DNA of 64,000 bases from VRUE01 sp963698085. Its GTDB lineage: Bacteria > Actinomycetota > Thermoleophilia > Solirubrobacterales > 70-9. The notes under the pieces were generated by a model that saw only the letters and a list, made by a program, of their open reading frames with translations, had not been told where the DNA came from and did no database searches. Of this stretch, positions 34,998 through 43,653 are shown piece by piece. The translations under genes and the position numbers were made by a program. Location of the stretch: contig OY969122.1 of NCBI GenBank assembly GCA_963698085.1, positions 1,550,001-1,614,000 of the forward strand, read 5' to 3'. Positions within the stretch are counted from its first letter, which is position 1; every line of letters begins with the position of its first letter.

Positions 34998-36590
34998 CTA
35001 CTGCTTCCTCTGGGGATGGGGCGTCGGGGGTGGTTTCCAAATCACTCGAGCACCGAGCGGCCGGTTCGCATCGAGGGCGAGTGGCTCGGCTCCGCGAGCG
35101 TGCGATTTGGAAGCCACCCCCGACGCCCCCTTCACTGCGGCGATGGTCTCGGACACCGAGCCATCGATCCGCTTCAGGATCAACTGTGGGTAGAGCGCCA
35201 GGCCGAGGATGCAGGCGACCAGGGGGGCAAGCACGACCCCGTCGCGCCACCCGATCTCCCGCGACGCGACTCCGCCGGCCAACCGGTTGTGCATCGTGCG
35301 CTGGTAGAGGCGCAGCGCGTAGTACGCCGACATCGCGACGCCGGAGATAGCGACGAAGGCGAAGACGATCTTCTCCTGGAAGAGGCCGTTGAGGATGTAG
35401 AACTCGCCGACGAAGTTGGCCGAGCCCGGCATCGCCAGGGTGGCCAGGGTGACGATCAGGAAGAGCGCTGCGAGCACCGGCGCGCGCATCGCCATGCCGC
35501 CCATCTCGCGCAGGTCCTCCGAGCCGCTGCGCTCGGCGAGGAGCGCGATGATGATGAAGAGCGGCGCGACGACCAGCCCGTGGTTGACCATCTGCAGCAC
35601 CGCCCCGTCCGCCCCGTCGGCGCGCAGGGCGAAGATGCCGGCGGTGATGAAGCCGAGCTGGGCGACCGAGGAGTAGCCGCCGATCAGGCGCACGTTGGTC
35701 TGGGTGAAGGCCATCACCGAGCCGTAGAGGATCGAGGCCAGGGCGATCACCAGCACGACCTCCTGGAACTCGATCGTCGCGTCGGGGAAGAGCGGCAAGA
35801 CGACGCGCAGGAAGCCGTAGGCGCCGACCTTGGCGAGCACGCCGGAGAAGACCGCCAGCACCGGCAACGGCGCCGCCCGATAGGCGTCCGGCATCCAGCC
35901 GTGCAGGAGGAAGGCCGGCATCTTGACCAGGAAGGCGGCGGCGAAGAACCAGAAAATCCAGCGCTGGCTGCCCTCGCCGATCGGGTCTTGGGCCAGCTCG
36001 GCGATCGAGAAGCTGATCTGGCCACCGTCGGCGGCGATGATCGCGGTGGCGATCGCCGCGACCAGCATCAGGAGCGAGCCGATCAGGGTGTAGACGATCA
36101 TCTTCAGCGTTGCCGCCGAGGCGGTCGGGCCGCCCTCGCGATCGCTGCCCCAGGCGCCGAAAAGGAAGTAGAACGGGACCAGCATCAGGTCGAAGAAGAG
36201 GACGAAGAGGAGCAGGTCCTGGGCGACGAAGGCGCCCAGGGTCGCGGTCTCGCCGAGCAGCATCATCAGGAAGAAGAGGCGCGGCCGCTCCTGCTCACGG
36301 AAGGCGGCGAAGGCGGTGCCACCGAGCCAGACGACCGCGGTTAGCAGGACGAGGAAGACGTTGAGGCCGTCGATGCCGAGGCTGTAGCCGACACCTAGCC
36401 CGGGGATCCACTCGAGGTCGACCGTGTCCTGCAGGCCGGCTGCGCCCGAGTCGAAGCCGGCCAGTAGCGCGATCGCCAGCGCCAGCGTCACCGCGGCGCC
36501 CAGCGTCGCCCACCAGCCGGCGAACCGCTTTGGCAGGAAGAGGCCGACGAGGCCGAAGGCGAGCGGGGTCCAGAGCAGCGAGTTGATCAT
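34998..36590 (-). CDS. nuoM: NADH-quinone oxidoreductase subunit M
   Basis: 530 residues from ATG 36590, which overlaps the nuoL stop (ATGA). Antiporter-like pump with about 14 helices; conserved LVPFYFLFGAWG, AFLVKMPAFLLHGWMPDAY and YSSVAQLGFITAGIF. The normal fold ends near residue 480. Residues about 488-524 are encoded by a 26-bp-stem palindrome (35018-35129), giving the hydrophilic tail with SHARGAEPLALDANRPLGAR, and the stop codon lies just beyond it. The gap to nuoN is four bases. Confidence 0.95.
   Translation of the reverse strand: MINSLLWTPLAFGLVGLFLPKRFAGWWATLGAAVTLALAIALLAGFDSGAAGLQDTVDLEWIPGLGVGYSLGIDGLNVFLVLLTAVVWLGGTAFAAFREQERPRLFFLMMLLGETATLGAFVAQDLLLFVLFFDLMLVPFYFLFGAWGSDREGGPTASAATLKMIVYTLIGSLLMLVAAIATAIIAADGGQISFSIAELAQDPIGEGSQRWIFWFFAAAFLVKMPAFLLHGWMPDAYRAAPLPVLAVFSGVLAKVGAYGFLRVVLPLFPDATIEFQEVVLVIALASILYGSVMAFTQTNVRLIGGYSSVAQLGFITAGIFALRADGADGAVLQMVNHGLVVAPLFIIIALLAERSGSEDLREMGGMAMRAPVLAALFLIVTLATLAMPGSANFVGEFYILNGLFQEKIVFAFVAISGVAMSAYYALRLYQRTMHNRLAGGVASREIGWRDGVVLAPLVACILGLALYPQLILKRIDGSVSETIAAVKGASGVASKSHARGAEPLALDANRPLGARVIWKPPPTPHPQRKQ
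35018..35129. repeat. Palindromic element forming the 3' end of nuoM
   Basis: 26-bp arms (35018-35043 with 35104-35129), 25 of 26 paired, around a 60-base interior with smaller repeats. It is read in frame as the C-terminal tail of NuoM. It has no detectable match to the shared-end elements, but the same architecture. Confidence 0.88.
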
Positions 36591-38596
36591 GAGCTGGAGA
36601 GGAGGAAGTAGAGGGCGAGCCCGGCGAAGCCGGCGATCAGGAGCAGGGCGTAGCTGCGCACGAAGCCGCTCTGCACGACGCGGACTATGCCGCCCGCTCC
36701 AGCCACGGTCTCCTTGGTGCCGGTGACGAGGCCGTCGACGACGAGGCGCTCGAAGGTCGAGTTGGCGAAGCGGCCGATCGCGAGTGCCGGGCGAACGACG
36801 AGGAAGTCGATCGCCTCGTCGAAGTACCACTTGTTGACGGCGAGCTCATAGAGCGGGCGGAAGCGCCGGCGGAAGGCCGCGGGCAGTCCGGGGCTGCGCG
36901 CCCAGAGCAGCCAGGCGGTGGCGATGCCGAGCAGCGAGATCGCGCCGCCGATCGCGAGGCCGCGCCACTCAGCCCCAACCGAGGGGTGGATCTCGGCCAG
37001 CGGCGAGTCGTGGAAGGCAGGCTCGAGGAAGCCGAAGAGGACGTTGTCGACGCCGGGGACCTGGATCAGGCCGGCGAAGAGCGCGCCGACGCCGAGCAGC
37101 GCCATCGCCACAGCCATCGACCAGGACTGCTCGGCGATGTGGTGCTCAGGTCCCGGGAAGCCGACCTCCGTGTCCTCTCTCTCTTCGGTCGCCGGGTTGA
37201 TCGCCGGCCCGTGGTAGAGCTCGCCGTTGTCGATCAGGTGCTGTGCCTCATCGCAGGGCCGACCCGGCAGCACACGGAAGATCAGGCGGAAGGTGTAGAG
37301 CGCGGTGAGGAAGGCGCCGACGTAGCCGCCGATCGCCATCCAGAAGTACATACCGCCGCGCAGCTCGGCGTAAGCCAGGATCGAGTCCTTGGAGAAGAAG
37401 CCCGAGGTGAGCGGGAAGGCCGCCAGCGCCAGGCCGCCGATCAGAAGCATCAGCGAGGTGAACCGCATCGCCTTCCAGAAGCCGCTCATCCGGTCGATGT
37501 CCTGGCGGTTCGCCATCGCCGCGATGATCGAGCCGGCGGCCATGAAGAGCAGCGCCTTGAAGAAGGCGTGGGTCATCAGGTGGAAGAGGCCGGCCGAGTA
37601 GGCGCCGATCGAGACCCCCATGATCATGTAGCCGATCTGGCTCATCGTCGAGTAGGCGATTGCCCGCTTCAGGTCGGTCACGGCGATCGCGATCGTGCCG
37701 GCGATGAGCAGCGTCGCTAGGCCGACGAAGGCGGCGATGTCGGCGGCGGTGGGGGCGAGGTAGAAGAGGACGTTGGTGCGGGCGATCAGGTAGACGCCGG
37801 CGGTGACCATGGTCGCGGCGTGGATCAGCGAGGAGACCGGCGTCGGGCCCTCCATCGCGTCGGGCAGCCAGGTGTGGAAGGGGATCTGCGCCGACTTGGC
37901 GAAGGCGCCGACCAGCAGCAGCAGGCAGATCGCAGTGATCGTCCACTCACCCTGGCTGAAGACCTCGGGCGCTTTGGCGAAGACGGTCTCGAAGTCGAAG
38001 CTGCCCAGTTCGCGGAAGATCAGGAAGGCGGCGAGGACGAGGCCGACGTCGCCGACGACGTTGATTACGAAGGCCTTCATCCCCGCCTTGGTCGCGGTCG
38101 TGCGTCGGTACCAGAAGCTGATCAGCGCGTAGGAGGCGAAGCCGACGAAAGCCCAACCGACGGTCAAGAGGACGAAGTTGCCGGCGAGGACCAGCAGCAG
38201 CATCGAGAAGACAAAGAAGTTGAGGTAGGCGAAGAAGCGGTGGTAGCCCTCGTCCGAGCGCATGTAGCCGAACGAGTAGAGGTGGATCAGGGTCGAGACC
38301 CCGGTTACGACCAGCATCATGAAGGTGGAGAGCTGGTCGACGTAGATGCCGAGCTCGATGTCGAGCCCGCCGGCGCTGGCATAGTCCCAAAGCGAGGAGG
38401 CGTGGTGACGCGACTCGGGCTCATCGCCGAGCAGGTTGAGGAGGGCGGCGACCGCGCAGAGGAAGGCGAGGCCGATCGCGGCGGTGCCGATGATGCCGGC
38501 GACGCGTGCGGGGATCGCCCGGAAGCCCAGCGAGATCACGATCGAGCCGAGCAGCGGCAGCAGCAGGACCAGCCAGGCCCAAGATGAAGCGCTCAC
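36587..38596 (-). CDS. nuoL: NADH-quinone oxidoreductase subunit L
   Basis: 669 residues from a GTG; the largest antiporter-like subunit, about 16 helices with the long lateral helix near the C-terminus. Conserved motifs include AFAKSAQIPFHTWLPDAMEG, STMSQIGYMIMGVSIGAYS and HAFFKALLFMAAGSI. The proton-channel lysine and glutamate residues are in their usual context. It overlaps nuoM by four bases and follows nuoK by 16 bp. Confidence 0.96.
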   Translation of the reverse strand: MSASSWAWLVLLLPLLGSIVISLGFRAIPARVAGIIGTAAIGLAFLCAVAALLNLLGDEPESRHHASSLWDYASAGGLDIELGIYVDQLSTFMMLVVTGVSTLIHLYSFGYMRSDEGYHRFFAYLNFFVFSMLLLVLAGNFVLLTVGWAFVGFASYALISFWYRRTTATKAGMKAFVINVVGDVGLVLAAFLIFRELGSFDFETVFAKAPEVFSQGEWTITAICLLLLVGAFAKSAQIPFHTWLPDAMEGPTPVSSLIHAATMVTAGVYLIARTNVLFYLAPTAADIAAFVGLATLLIAGTIAIAVTDLKRAIAYSTMSQIGYMIMGVSIGAYSAGLFHLMTHAFFKALLFMAAGSIIAAMANRQDIDRMSGFWKAMRFTSLMLLIGGLALAAFPLTSGFFSKDSILAYAELRGGMYFWMAIGGYVGAFLTALYTFRLIFRVLPGRPCDEAQHLIDNGELYHGPAINPATEEREDTEVGFPGPEHHIAEQSWSMAVAMALLGVGALFAGLIQVPGVDNVLFGFLEPAFHDSPLAEIHPSVGAEWRGLAIGGAISLLGIATAWLLWARSPGLPAAFRRRFRPLYELAVNKWYFDEAIDFLVVRPALAIGRFANSTFERLVVDGLVTGTKETVAGAGGIVRVVQSGFVRSYALLLIAGFAGLALYFLLSSS

Positions 38597-38612
38597 GCTG
38601 TCCTCCCGGCGC

Positions 38613-38912
38613 TCATCCGCGCAGCTCCCTCAGCTCATCGACGTCGAGCGGCAGCTTGCGGCGGAAGATCGCGACGATCAGACCGAGCCCGACGACGACC
38701 TCGCAGGCGGCGATCACCATCACCACGAGGGCGAAGACCTGCCCCTCCTGGTTGCCGACCATGCGGCTGAAGGCGACCAGGGCGAGGTTGCCGGCGTTCA
38801 GCATCAGCTCGAGGCAGAGCAGGATCACTACCGGGCTGCGCCTGAGCAGGATCCCCATTGCGCCGGTTGCGAACAGCAACGACGAGAGGACGATGTACCA
38901 CTCGATGCTCAT
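38613..38912 (-). CDS. nuoK: NADH-quinone oxidoreductase subunit K
   Basis: 99 residues, three transmembrane helices, with the membrane glutamates expected in NuoK visible in CLELMLNAGNLALVAF and VVMVIAACEVVVGLGLIVAI. Proton-pathway subunit of complex I, normal length. Its start overlaps the nuoJ stop by four bases. Confidence 0.96.
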   Translation of the reverse strand: MSIEWYIVLSSLLFATGAMGILLRRSPVVILLCLELMLNAGNLALVAFSRMVGNQEGQVFALVVMVIAACEVVVGLGLIVAIFRRKLPLDVDELRELRG

Positions 38913-39580
38913 TGGGTTGCCGACACTCCCTTACTCGTAGCGGGGTGGGCGCCGGGCACAGGGTCCCCAGGCTCGCCTTCGCGAGGGGTCCCGAGGGCGA
39001 CCGATCCGGGGTCGCTCGGCTCGCCTTCGCGAGGAGTTCCGATCGACCCCGGATCGGTCGCCCCTCGAGAGCTCTCTGCGTCTCGCCGGCTCGCGAGGAC
39101 GACGGCTCCGACTGCTGCGAGGAGGAGCAGGATCGAGCTGGCCTCGAAGGGCACCAGGAACTTCTCGAGGAGCAGGGTTCCGATTGCCGCGGGGTCGCCG
39201 AAGCCGGACTTGACGTCGGGGCCGTCGGTGCCGAGGGCCAGGAGGGACGAGGCGAGGACGGCTATTGCCAGCTCGATGAAGATTGCGATGCCTAGGAGGG
39301 GGGCTAGGAAGCGTTGGCCGGGGATTGACTCCCAGGCTGACTCGCCGGAGCCACCTACATAGGCGACTACGAAGACGTAGAGGACCATCACGGCACCGGC
39401 GTAGACGACTACCTGGGCGGCGGCAATGAAGGCCGAGCTGAGTAGGAGGAAGAGCACGGCGAGGGAGAAGAGGTGGACGATCAGCGCCAGCACGCTGTAG
39501 AAGGGGTTGCGCATGGCGACGACCCCGATCGCGCCGCCGAGGGCGCCGAGAGCGGCGCCGAAGAAGAGGATCTCTTCCAC
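38909..39580 (-). CDS. nuoJ: NADH-quinone oxidoreductase subunit J
   Basis: 223 residues from a GTG at 39580 that overlaps the nuoI stop (TAGTG). Five helices; the conserved third-helix region is AAQVVVYAGAVMVLYVFVVA. The fold ends near residue 168; residues about 172-223 are a hydrophilic tail with GTPREGEPSDPGS and GTPREGEPGDP, encoded by the palindromic region 38951-39066. Typical NuoJ ends soon after helix five, so the tail is an addition. Confidence 0.93.
   Translation of the reverse strand: MEEILFFGAALGALGGAIGVVAMRNPFYSVLALIVHLFSLAVLFLLLSSAFIAAAQVVVYAGAVMVLYVFVVAYVGGSGESAWESIPGQRFLAPLLGIAIFIELAIAVLASSLLALGTDGPDVKSGFGDPAAIGTLLLEKFLVPFEASSILLLLAAVGAVVLASRRDAESSRGATDPGSIGTPREGEPSDPGSVALGTPREGEPGDPVPGAHPATSKGVSATQ
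38951..39066. repeat. Palindromic element forming the 3' tail of nuoJ
   Basis: Main stem 38993-39014 with 39044-39066 (22-23 bp, one bulge). Its loop holds GGCTCGCCTTCGCGAGG, and the same 17 bases recur just left of the stem at about 38969-38985 as a direct copy, so the protein shows two GTPREGEP units. In frame with nuoJ. Confidence 0.85.
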
Positions 39581-40122
39581 TACTCGCCCTCGGCTTTCAG
39601 CGGCGTCCGCTCGAGCGGCTCGGCGAGCAGCATCTCCTTGGTGAAGATCAGGTTCTCGCGGTCGTAGTCGGCCATCTCGTAGTCGTGGCCCATCGTGATC
39701 GCGTCGAAGGGGCAGGCGATCTCGCAGTAGCCGCAGAAGATGCAGCGTGAGAGGTTGATCTCGTAGACGGCGGCGTAGCGCTCGCCCGCCGAGACGCGCT
39801 CGCCGGGGATGTTCTCGGCGGCGACGACGCGGATGCAGTCGGCCGGGCAGGCGGCGGCGCAGAGCGAGCAGCCGACGCACTTCTCCAAGCCGGTGTCCTC
39901 GAACTTGTGCAGTTTGTGGCGGCCGCGGAAGCGCGGGTAGACGGGCGTCTTCTCCTCCGGGTACTCGATCGTCAGCGGCCCCTCGATCAGCCGCGCCATC
40001 GTCGTCTTCAGCCCGCGCAGCGTCTCGCCGAAGGCACGGTAGGCGCCGCCGACTCCGCCGGGCTCGGGCCCGCGCTGGACCTCGACCACGTCCTGGTCTT
40101 TGAGGTAAGGAAACTCGCTCAT
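39580..40122 (-). CDS. nuoI: NADH-quinone oxidoreductase subunit I
   Basis: 180 residues. Two 4Fe-4S ferredoxin motifs, CVGCSLCAAACPADC and CIFCGYCEIACPFDA, holding clusters N6a/N6b that pass electrons to NuoB. The N-terminal helix region LRGLKTTMARLIEGPLTIEY docks on the membrane arm. Normal length. It is separated from nuoH by 58 bp that hold a hairpin, the largest gap within the operon. Confidence 0.96.
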   Translation of the reverse strand: MSEFPYLKDQDVVEVQRGPEPGGVGGAYRAFGETLRGLKTTMARLIEGPLTIEYPEEKTPVYPRFRGRHKLHKFEDTGLEKCVGCSLCAAACPADCIRVVAAENIPGERVSAGERYAAVYEINLSRCIFCGYCEIACPFDAITMGHDYEMADYDRENLIFTKEMLLAEPLERTPLKAEGE

Positions 40123-40133
40123 GAGCGGACCCC

Positions 40134-40177
40134 CTCTGGCGAGTTACCGACGTATTTCGGGGGGTAAGTCGCCAGAG
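40134..40177. repeat. Hairpin between nuoH and nuoI
   Basis: 15-bp arms with one mismatch (40134-40148 with 40163-40177) around 14 bases. The inner part, GTTACC / GGTAAGT with a GACGTATTTC centre, is similar to the 30603-30645 hairpin. It occupies most of the only sizeable gap inside the nuo operon. Confidence 0.82.
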
Positions 40178-40180
40178 CCA

Positions 40181-41179
40181 TCAGGTGACCACCACCAGTA
40201 CTGCAGTTACGAGGACGTTGAGCGTCGCCAGCGGCAGCAGCACCTTCCAGCCGAGGCTCATCAGCTGGTCGTAGCGCAGCCGGGGCAGCGTCGCCCGCAC
40301 CCAGATGAAGACCAGGATCAGGCCCATGATCTTGGCCAGCATCCAGATCGGATCGAGGAAGCCCGGGCCCGGGCCCATCCAGCCGCCGAGGAAGACCGCC
40401 GCGGCAACCCCGGAGACGACCAAGATCTCCATGTATTCGACCAGGAGGAAGCTGCCGAAGCGCATGCCGCCGTACTCGGTCATGAAGCCCTGGACCAGTT
40501 CGGCGTCGGCCTCGGGCATGTCGAACGGCGTGCGGTTGGTCTCGGCGAAGCCGGCCAGCATGAAGATCAGGAAGCCGATGAACTGGGGGACGATGAACCA
40601 CATCGCCCCCTGGGCGTGGACGAGGTCGACCAGCGAGAGCGAGCCGCCCATGATGATCGCGCCGAGCAGAGCCAGGCCCATCGCCACCTCGTAGGAGATC
40701 AGCTGGGCGGCACCGCGCATCGCGCCGAGCAGGCTGTATTTGGAGCCCGAGGACCAACCGCCCAGGAGTACGCCGTAGAAGGCGATCGAGCCGACGGCGA
40801 AGAAGTAGAGCAGGCCGATCGGCACGTCGATTCCGTAGAGCCCGACGCCGTCCTGTACGTCGCCCCAGGGGATGATCGCCAGGGCGAGGACGCCGGAGAG
40901 GACCGGCAAGAGCGGCCCGAGGATGAAGAGGCTGCGGACCGCGTTGGCCGGCATGAAGGCCTCCTTGCTGAGCAGCTTGCCGACGTCGGCAAGCGGCTGC
41001 AGGATGCCGAACGGCCCCACCCGGTTCGGCCCGTAGCGGTGCTGGAAGCGGCCGATCAGCTTGCGCTCCAGCACCGTCATCAGCGGCAAGATGCCGAAGA
41101 TCACGGCGAAGATCACCAGCGACTTGACGATCATCACCCAGGTCGCTTCGACGTACTGGGTGTCGGCGATCGGCAGCAT
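40181..41179 (-). CDS. nuoH: NADH-quinone oxidoreductase subunit H
   Basis: 332 residues from ATG 41179 (TGATG overlap with the nuoG stop). Eight helices; quinone-site subunit with the signatures LERKLIGRFQHRYGPNRVGP and AGFAETNRTPFDMPEADAEL (charged residues of the E-channel). Normal length, no insertion. It links the NuoB/D quinone chamber with the pumping subunits. Confidence 0.96.
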   Translation of the reverse strand: MLPIADTQYVEATWVMIVKSLVIFAVIFGILPLMTVLERKLIGRFQHRYGPNRVGPFGILQPLADVGKLLSKEAFMPANAVRSLFILGPLLPVLSGVLALAIIPWGDVQDGVGLYGIDVPIGLLYFFAVGSIAFYGVLLGGWSSGSKYSLLGAMRGAAQLISYEVAMGLALLGAIIMGGSLSLVDLVHAQGAMWFIVPQFIGFLIFMLAGFAETNRTPFDMPEADAELVQGFMTEYGGMRFGSFLLVEYMEILVVSGVAAAVFLGGWMGPGPGFLDPIWMLAKIMGLILVFIWVRATLPRLRYDQLMSLGWKVLLPLATLNVLVTAVLVVVT

Positions 41180-43653
41180 CAGCCGGCCACCTTCTCGATC
41201 GTGACGCTGACCGGCGAGCCGTTGAGCAAGCCGTTGGCGTTGTCCTCGGCGGTGCCCTCGATCAGGAAGCAAACGCCCTGCTCGATCCGCTCTCTTACAG
41301 CTACCTGCGCACGCACGCTCGTCCCGTTCTGCGAAACGTCTACCTCGTCGCCAGCTTTCAGCTCAAGGCGCTCCGCATCGGTCAGCGAAAGCTCAACCCG
41401 CTGCCTCGGCTGCAAGAACTTCAGCGGCGGATTCAGCTCCGTGATCGGGCCCGCCCACAGGTCGCGATAAGTCCCGAGGGTGAGGAAGCTCGAAGCGGGG
41501 TGGGCGGTCTCCAGCTCACTCGTCCCTTCGGAGCTCGCGGCGGACGTGGGGGACGGCTCGCCAGGAACTCCCGGCGAAGGCCGGCCTGGCGAGTCGTCCC
41601 CCGCGTCCGCCGGAAGCTTTGAAGCCGCCGGGCGATCCTGCCAGCGGATTCCTCGGCCGGCGATCTCCGCATCGTCGATGCCGGCGTAGAACGGAATCGC
41701 CTCAGTAAGAGCGGCGAGGGCTGAGGGCTGGGAAACGACCCCCGTGTCGTGGCCAAGAGCTAGTGACAGCTCCGCGAGCACTCCCGAGTTGGGGCGGATG
41801 TCGCCTGGGCGAGCGGCACTCGGCCTTACCCGCTGCAGTCGTCCGTCGGGATGCGTGACCGTGCCGTCTTTCTCGGCGTGCGTCTCCAGGGGAAAGACGA
41901 CATCCGCCATCGCCGTGGTGGCGTTCTCGAAGGTCGAGAAGCAGATCAAGTGATCAGCAGCCGCAAGCGCCTGTTGCCATGCTTCGGTGTCCGGGAAGTC
42001 GCGCAGGGGGTCGGCGCCGAACAGGAGGAGCGTCTTGATCTCTCCGGAAATGAGTCCGGCGCGGATCTGTTCGGTGCTTTTGCCCGCGGCGGTCTCCGCG
42101 AAGCCGGGGCCGGCGTCCGGGAGGCAGCCGGCCTCGCGCAGGCCGCGTGCGTTCGTGACGTCGGGGATTTCGAGTAGGCCTGAGCCCTCCTTGCCGGCTA
42201 GGTCGAGGGCGGCGGCTACGTCGAGGAGGGCGGCCGTTGCTTCCTCGCCCTCGCGGCTGATGCGCTCGCCCCAGAGGATCACTATGCGCTCGGCGTCCTT
42301 GAGCACGTCCGCCACCGAAGAGGTACCACCGCTCTCGTTGCCGAGGCGCAGGGAAGCGGAGAGCTCCGCGAGGAACGCGGTGGCGCCACCCGGGGCATAG
42401 CGGGCGACCGCCTGGGCGCCGCCGTCGAGCGTCGTCGGACGATCGGTGGCAAGTGCCAGCTTGGCGCCGTTGCGGCGCATCGTCTTGCGGATGCGCAGGT
42501 CGAGGATCGGTGAGCTGTGCAGCGGGTCGGAGCCGATGAGGAGAATCGCGTCGGCGTCGTCGATGTCGCGGACACGCGCCGAGACCGCCGGCTGGGCGAA
42601 TTGCAGCAGGGCGTCGCGCGAGGGGCCGCGCGAGATCCGCGACTCGACGTGCGGCGAGCCGAGCGCCTCGCGCAGGATGCGCTGGACCAGGTAGCCCTCC
42701 TCGTTGGAGGCGTCGCCGATGATCGCCGCGGTTGCCCCGCCGCCGGCCTTCAAGGCCGCGGCGGCTTTCGCGATCGCCTCGTCCCACTCCACCGCGCCGC
42801 CGCGCAGGCGCGGCCCGCTCACCCGCTCCTCGGCGGCGAACATCTCGAAGCCGTAGCGGCCGCGGTCGCAGAGCCAACCGTCGTCGACGTCGGGGTTGTC
42901 GCGTGCGATCACGCGCTTCACCTGCTCGTCGCGGACGGTGAAGCTGACGTTGCACTGGCTCGGGCAGAGCGTGCAGACCGAGCCGGCCTGCTCGATGTCC
43001 CAGGGCCGCGCCCGGAAGCGATAGGTGTAGCTGGTCAGCGCCCCGACCGGGCAGAGGTCGGTGATGTTGCCGTGGAAGGGGTCGACGTAGGGGCGGTCGT
43101 CGAAGGTGCCGACGAAGGTGCGGTCGCCGCGCTCGAGCAGCTGCAGCTGCGAGTCCTCGGAGACCTCCTGGCTGAAGCGGACGCAGCGGTAGCAGAGGAT
43201 GCAGCGCTCGCGATCGATCGCGACCAGCGGCGAGAGCTCGATCGGCTTCTCGAAGTGCCGCTTGGGGTCGGTCATGCGGCTCTTGCCTGGCCCCCAGCCC
43301 ATCGTGATGTCCTGTAGCGGGCATTCGCCGCCTTTGTCGCAGACGGGGCAGTCGAGCGGGTGGTTGACGAGCAGGAACTCGACCACCGCACTCTGCGCGT
43401 GTTTGACCTGGTCGGTGCGGGTGTGGACGACCATGCCGTCGCGGACGGGGGTCGAGCAGGAGGTCTGCAGTTTCGGGATTCCCTCGACCTCGACCAGGCA
43501 CATGCGGCAGGCGCCCACCGGCTCGCCGAGCTTGGGCTCGTAGCAAAAGACCGGGATCTCGACGTCGCCGCGCTTGGCGGCGTCGTGGAGCATCTCGCCC
43601 TCGGTCGCGGCCACCTCGCGGCCGTCGATCACGATCGTCACCGCGCGGCTCAC
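41179..43653 (-). CDS. nuoG: NADH-quinone oxidoreductase subunit G
   Basis: 824 residues from a GTG. N-terminal 2Fe-2S domain (CRMCLVEVEGIPKLQTSC), the 4Fe-4S motifs CPVCDKGGECPLQ and RCILCYRCVRF, and a further CTLCPSQCN cluster, then the molybdopterin-oxidoreductase-like domain. It distributes electrons from NuoF/E toward NuoI. Residues about 682-704 are encoded by a palindromic element (41540-41610), placing an Asp/Ser/Pro-rich linker (PADAGDDSPGRPSPGVPGEP) before the C-terminal molydopterin-dinucleotide-like domain (LNPPLKFLQPRQRVELSL). The frame is intact. Confidence 0.95.
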   Translation of the reverse strand: MSRAVTIVIDGREVAATEGEMLHDAAKRGDVEIPVFCYEPKLGEPVGACRMCLVEVEGIPKLQTSCSTPVRDGMVVHTRTDQVKHAQSAVVEFLLVNHPLDCPVCDKGGECPLQDITMGWGPGKSRMTDPKRHFEKPIELSPLVAIDRERCILCYRCVRFSQEVSEDSQLQLLERGDRTFVGTFDDRPYVDPFHGNITDLCPVGALTSYTYRFRARPWDIEQAGSVCTLCPSQCNVSFTVRDEQVKRVIARDNPDVDDGWLCDRGRYGFEMFAAEERVSGPRLRGGAVEWDEAIAKAAAALKAGGGATAAIIGDASNEEGYLVQRILREALGSPHVESRISRGPSRDALLQFAQPAVSARVRDIDDADAILLIGSDPLHSSPILDLRIRKTMRRNGAKLALATDRPTTLDGGAQAVARYAPGGATAFLAELSASLRLGNESGGTSSVADVLKDAERIVILWGERISREGEEATAALLDVAAALDLAGKEGSGLLEIPDVTNARGLREAGCLPDAGPGFAETAAGKSTEQIRAGLISGEIKTLLLFGADPLRDFPDTEAWQQALAAADHLICFSTFENATTAMADVVFPLETHAEKDGTVTHPDGRLQRVRPSAARPGDIRPNSGVLAELSLALGHDTGVVSQPSALAALTEAIPFYAGIDDAEIAGRGIRWQDRPAASKLPADAGDDSPGRPSPGVPGEPSPTSAASSEGTSELETAHPASSFLTLGTYRDLWAGPITELNPPLKFLQPRQRVELSLTDAERLELKAGDEVDVSQNGTSVRAQVAVRERIEQGVCFLIEGTAEDNANGLLNGSPVSVTIEKVAG
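41540..41610. repeat. Palindromic element in frame inside nuoG
   Basis: 26-bp arms (41540-41565 with 41585-41610) with two mismatches, loop of 19 bases. It sits between two folded domains of NuoG and is translated. The surrounding bases are unusually proline/serine coding. It has no shared ends with the CCGCGGGT family. Confidence 0.88.

Noticed and set aside
34971..36344. A long, highly charged Gln/Asp/Glu-rich plus-strand frame opposite nuoM
   Set aside because: It mirrors hydrophobic codons of nuoM in the antisense frame; not a gene.
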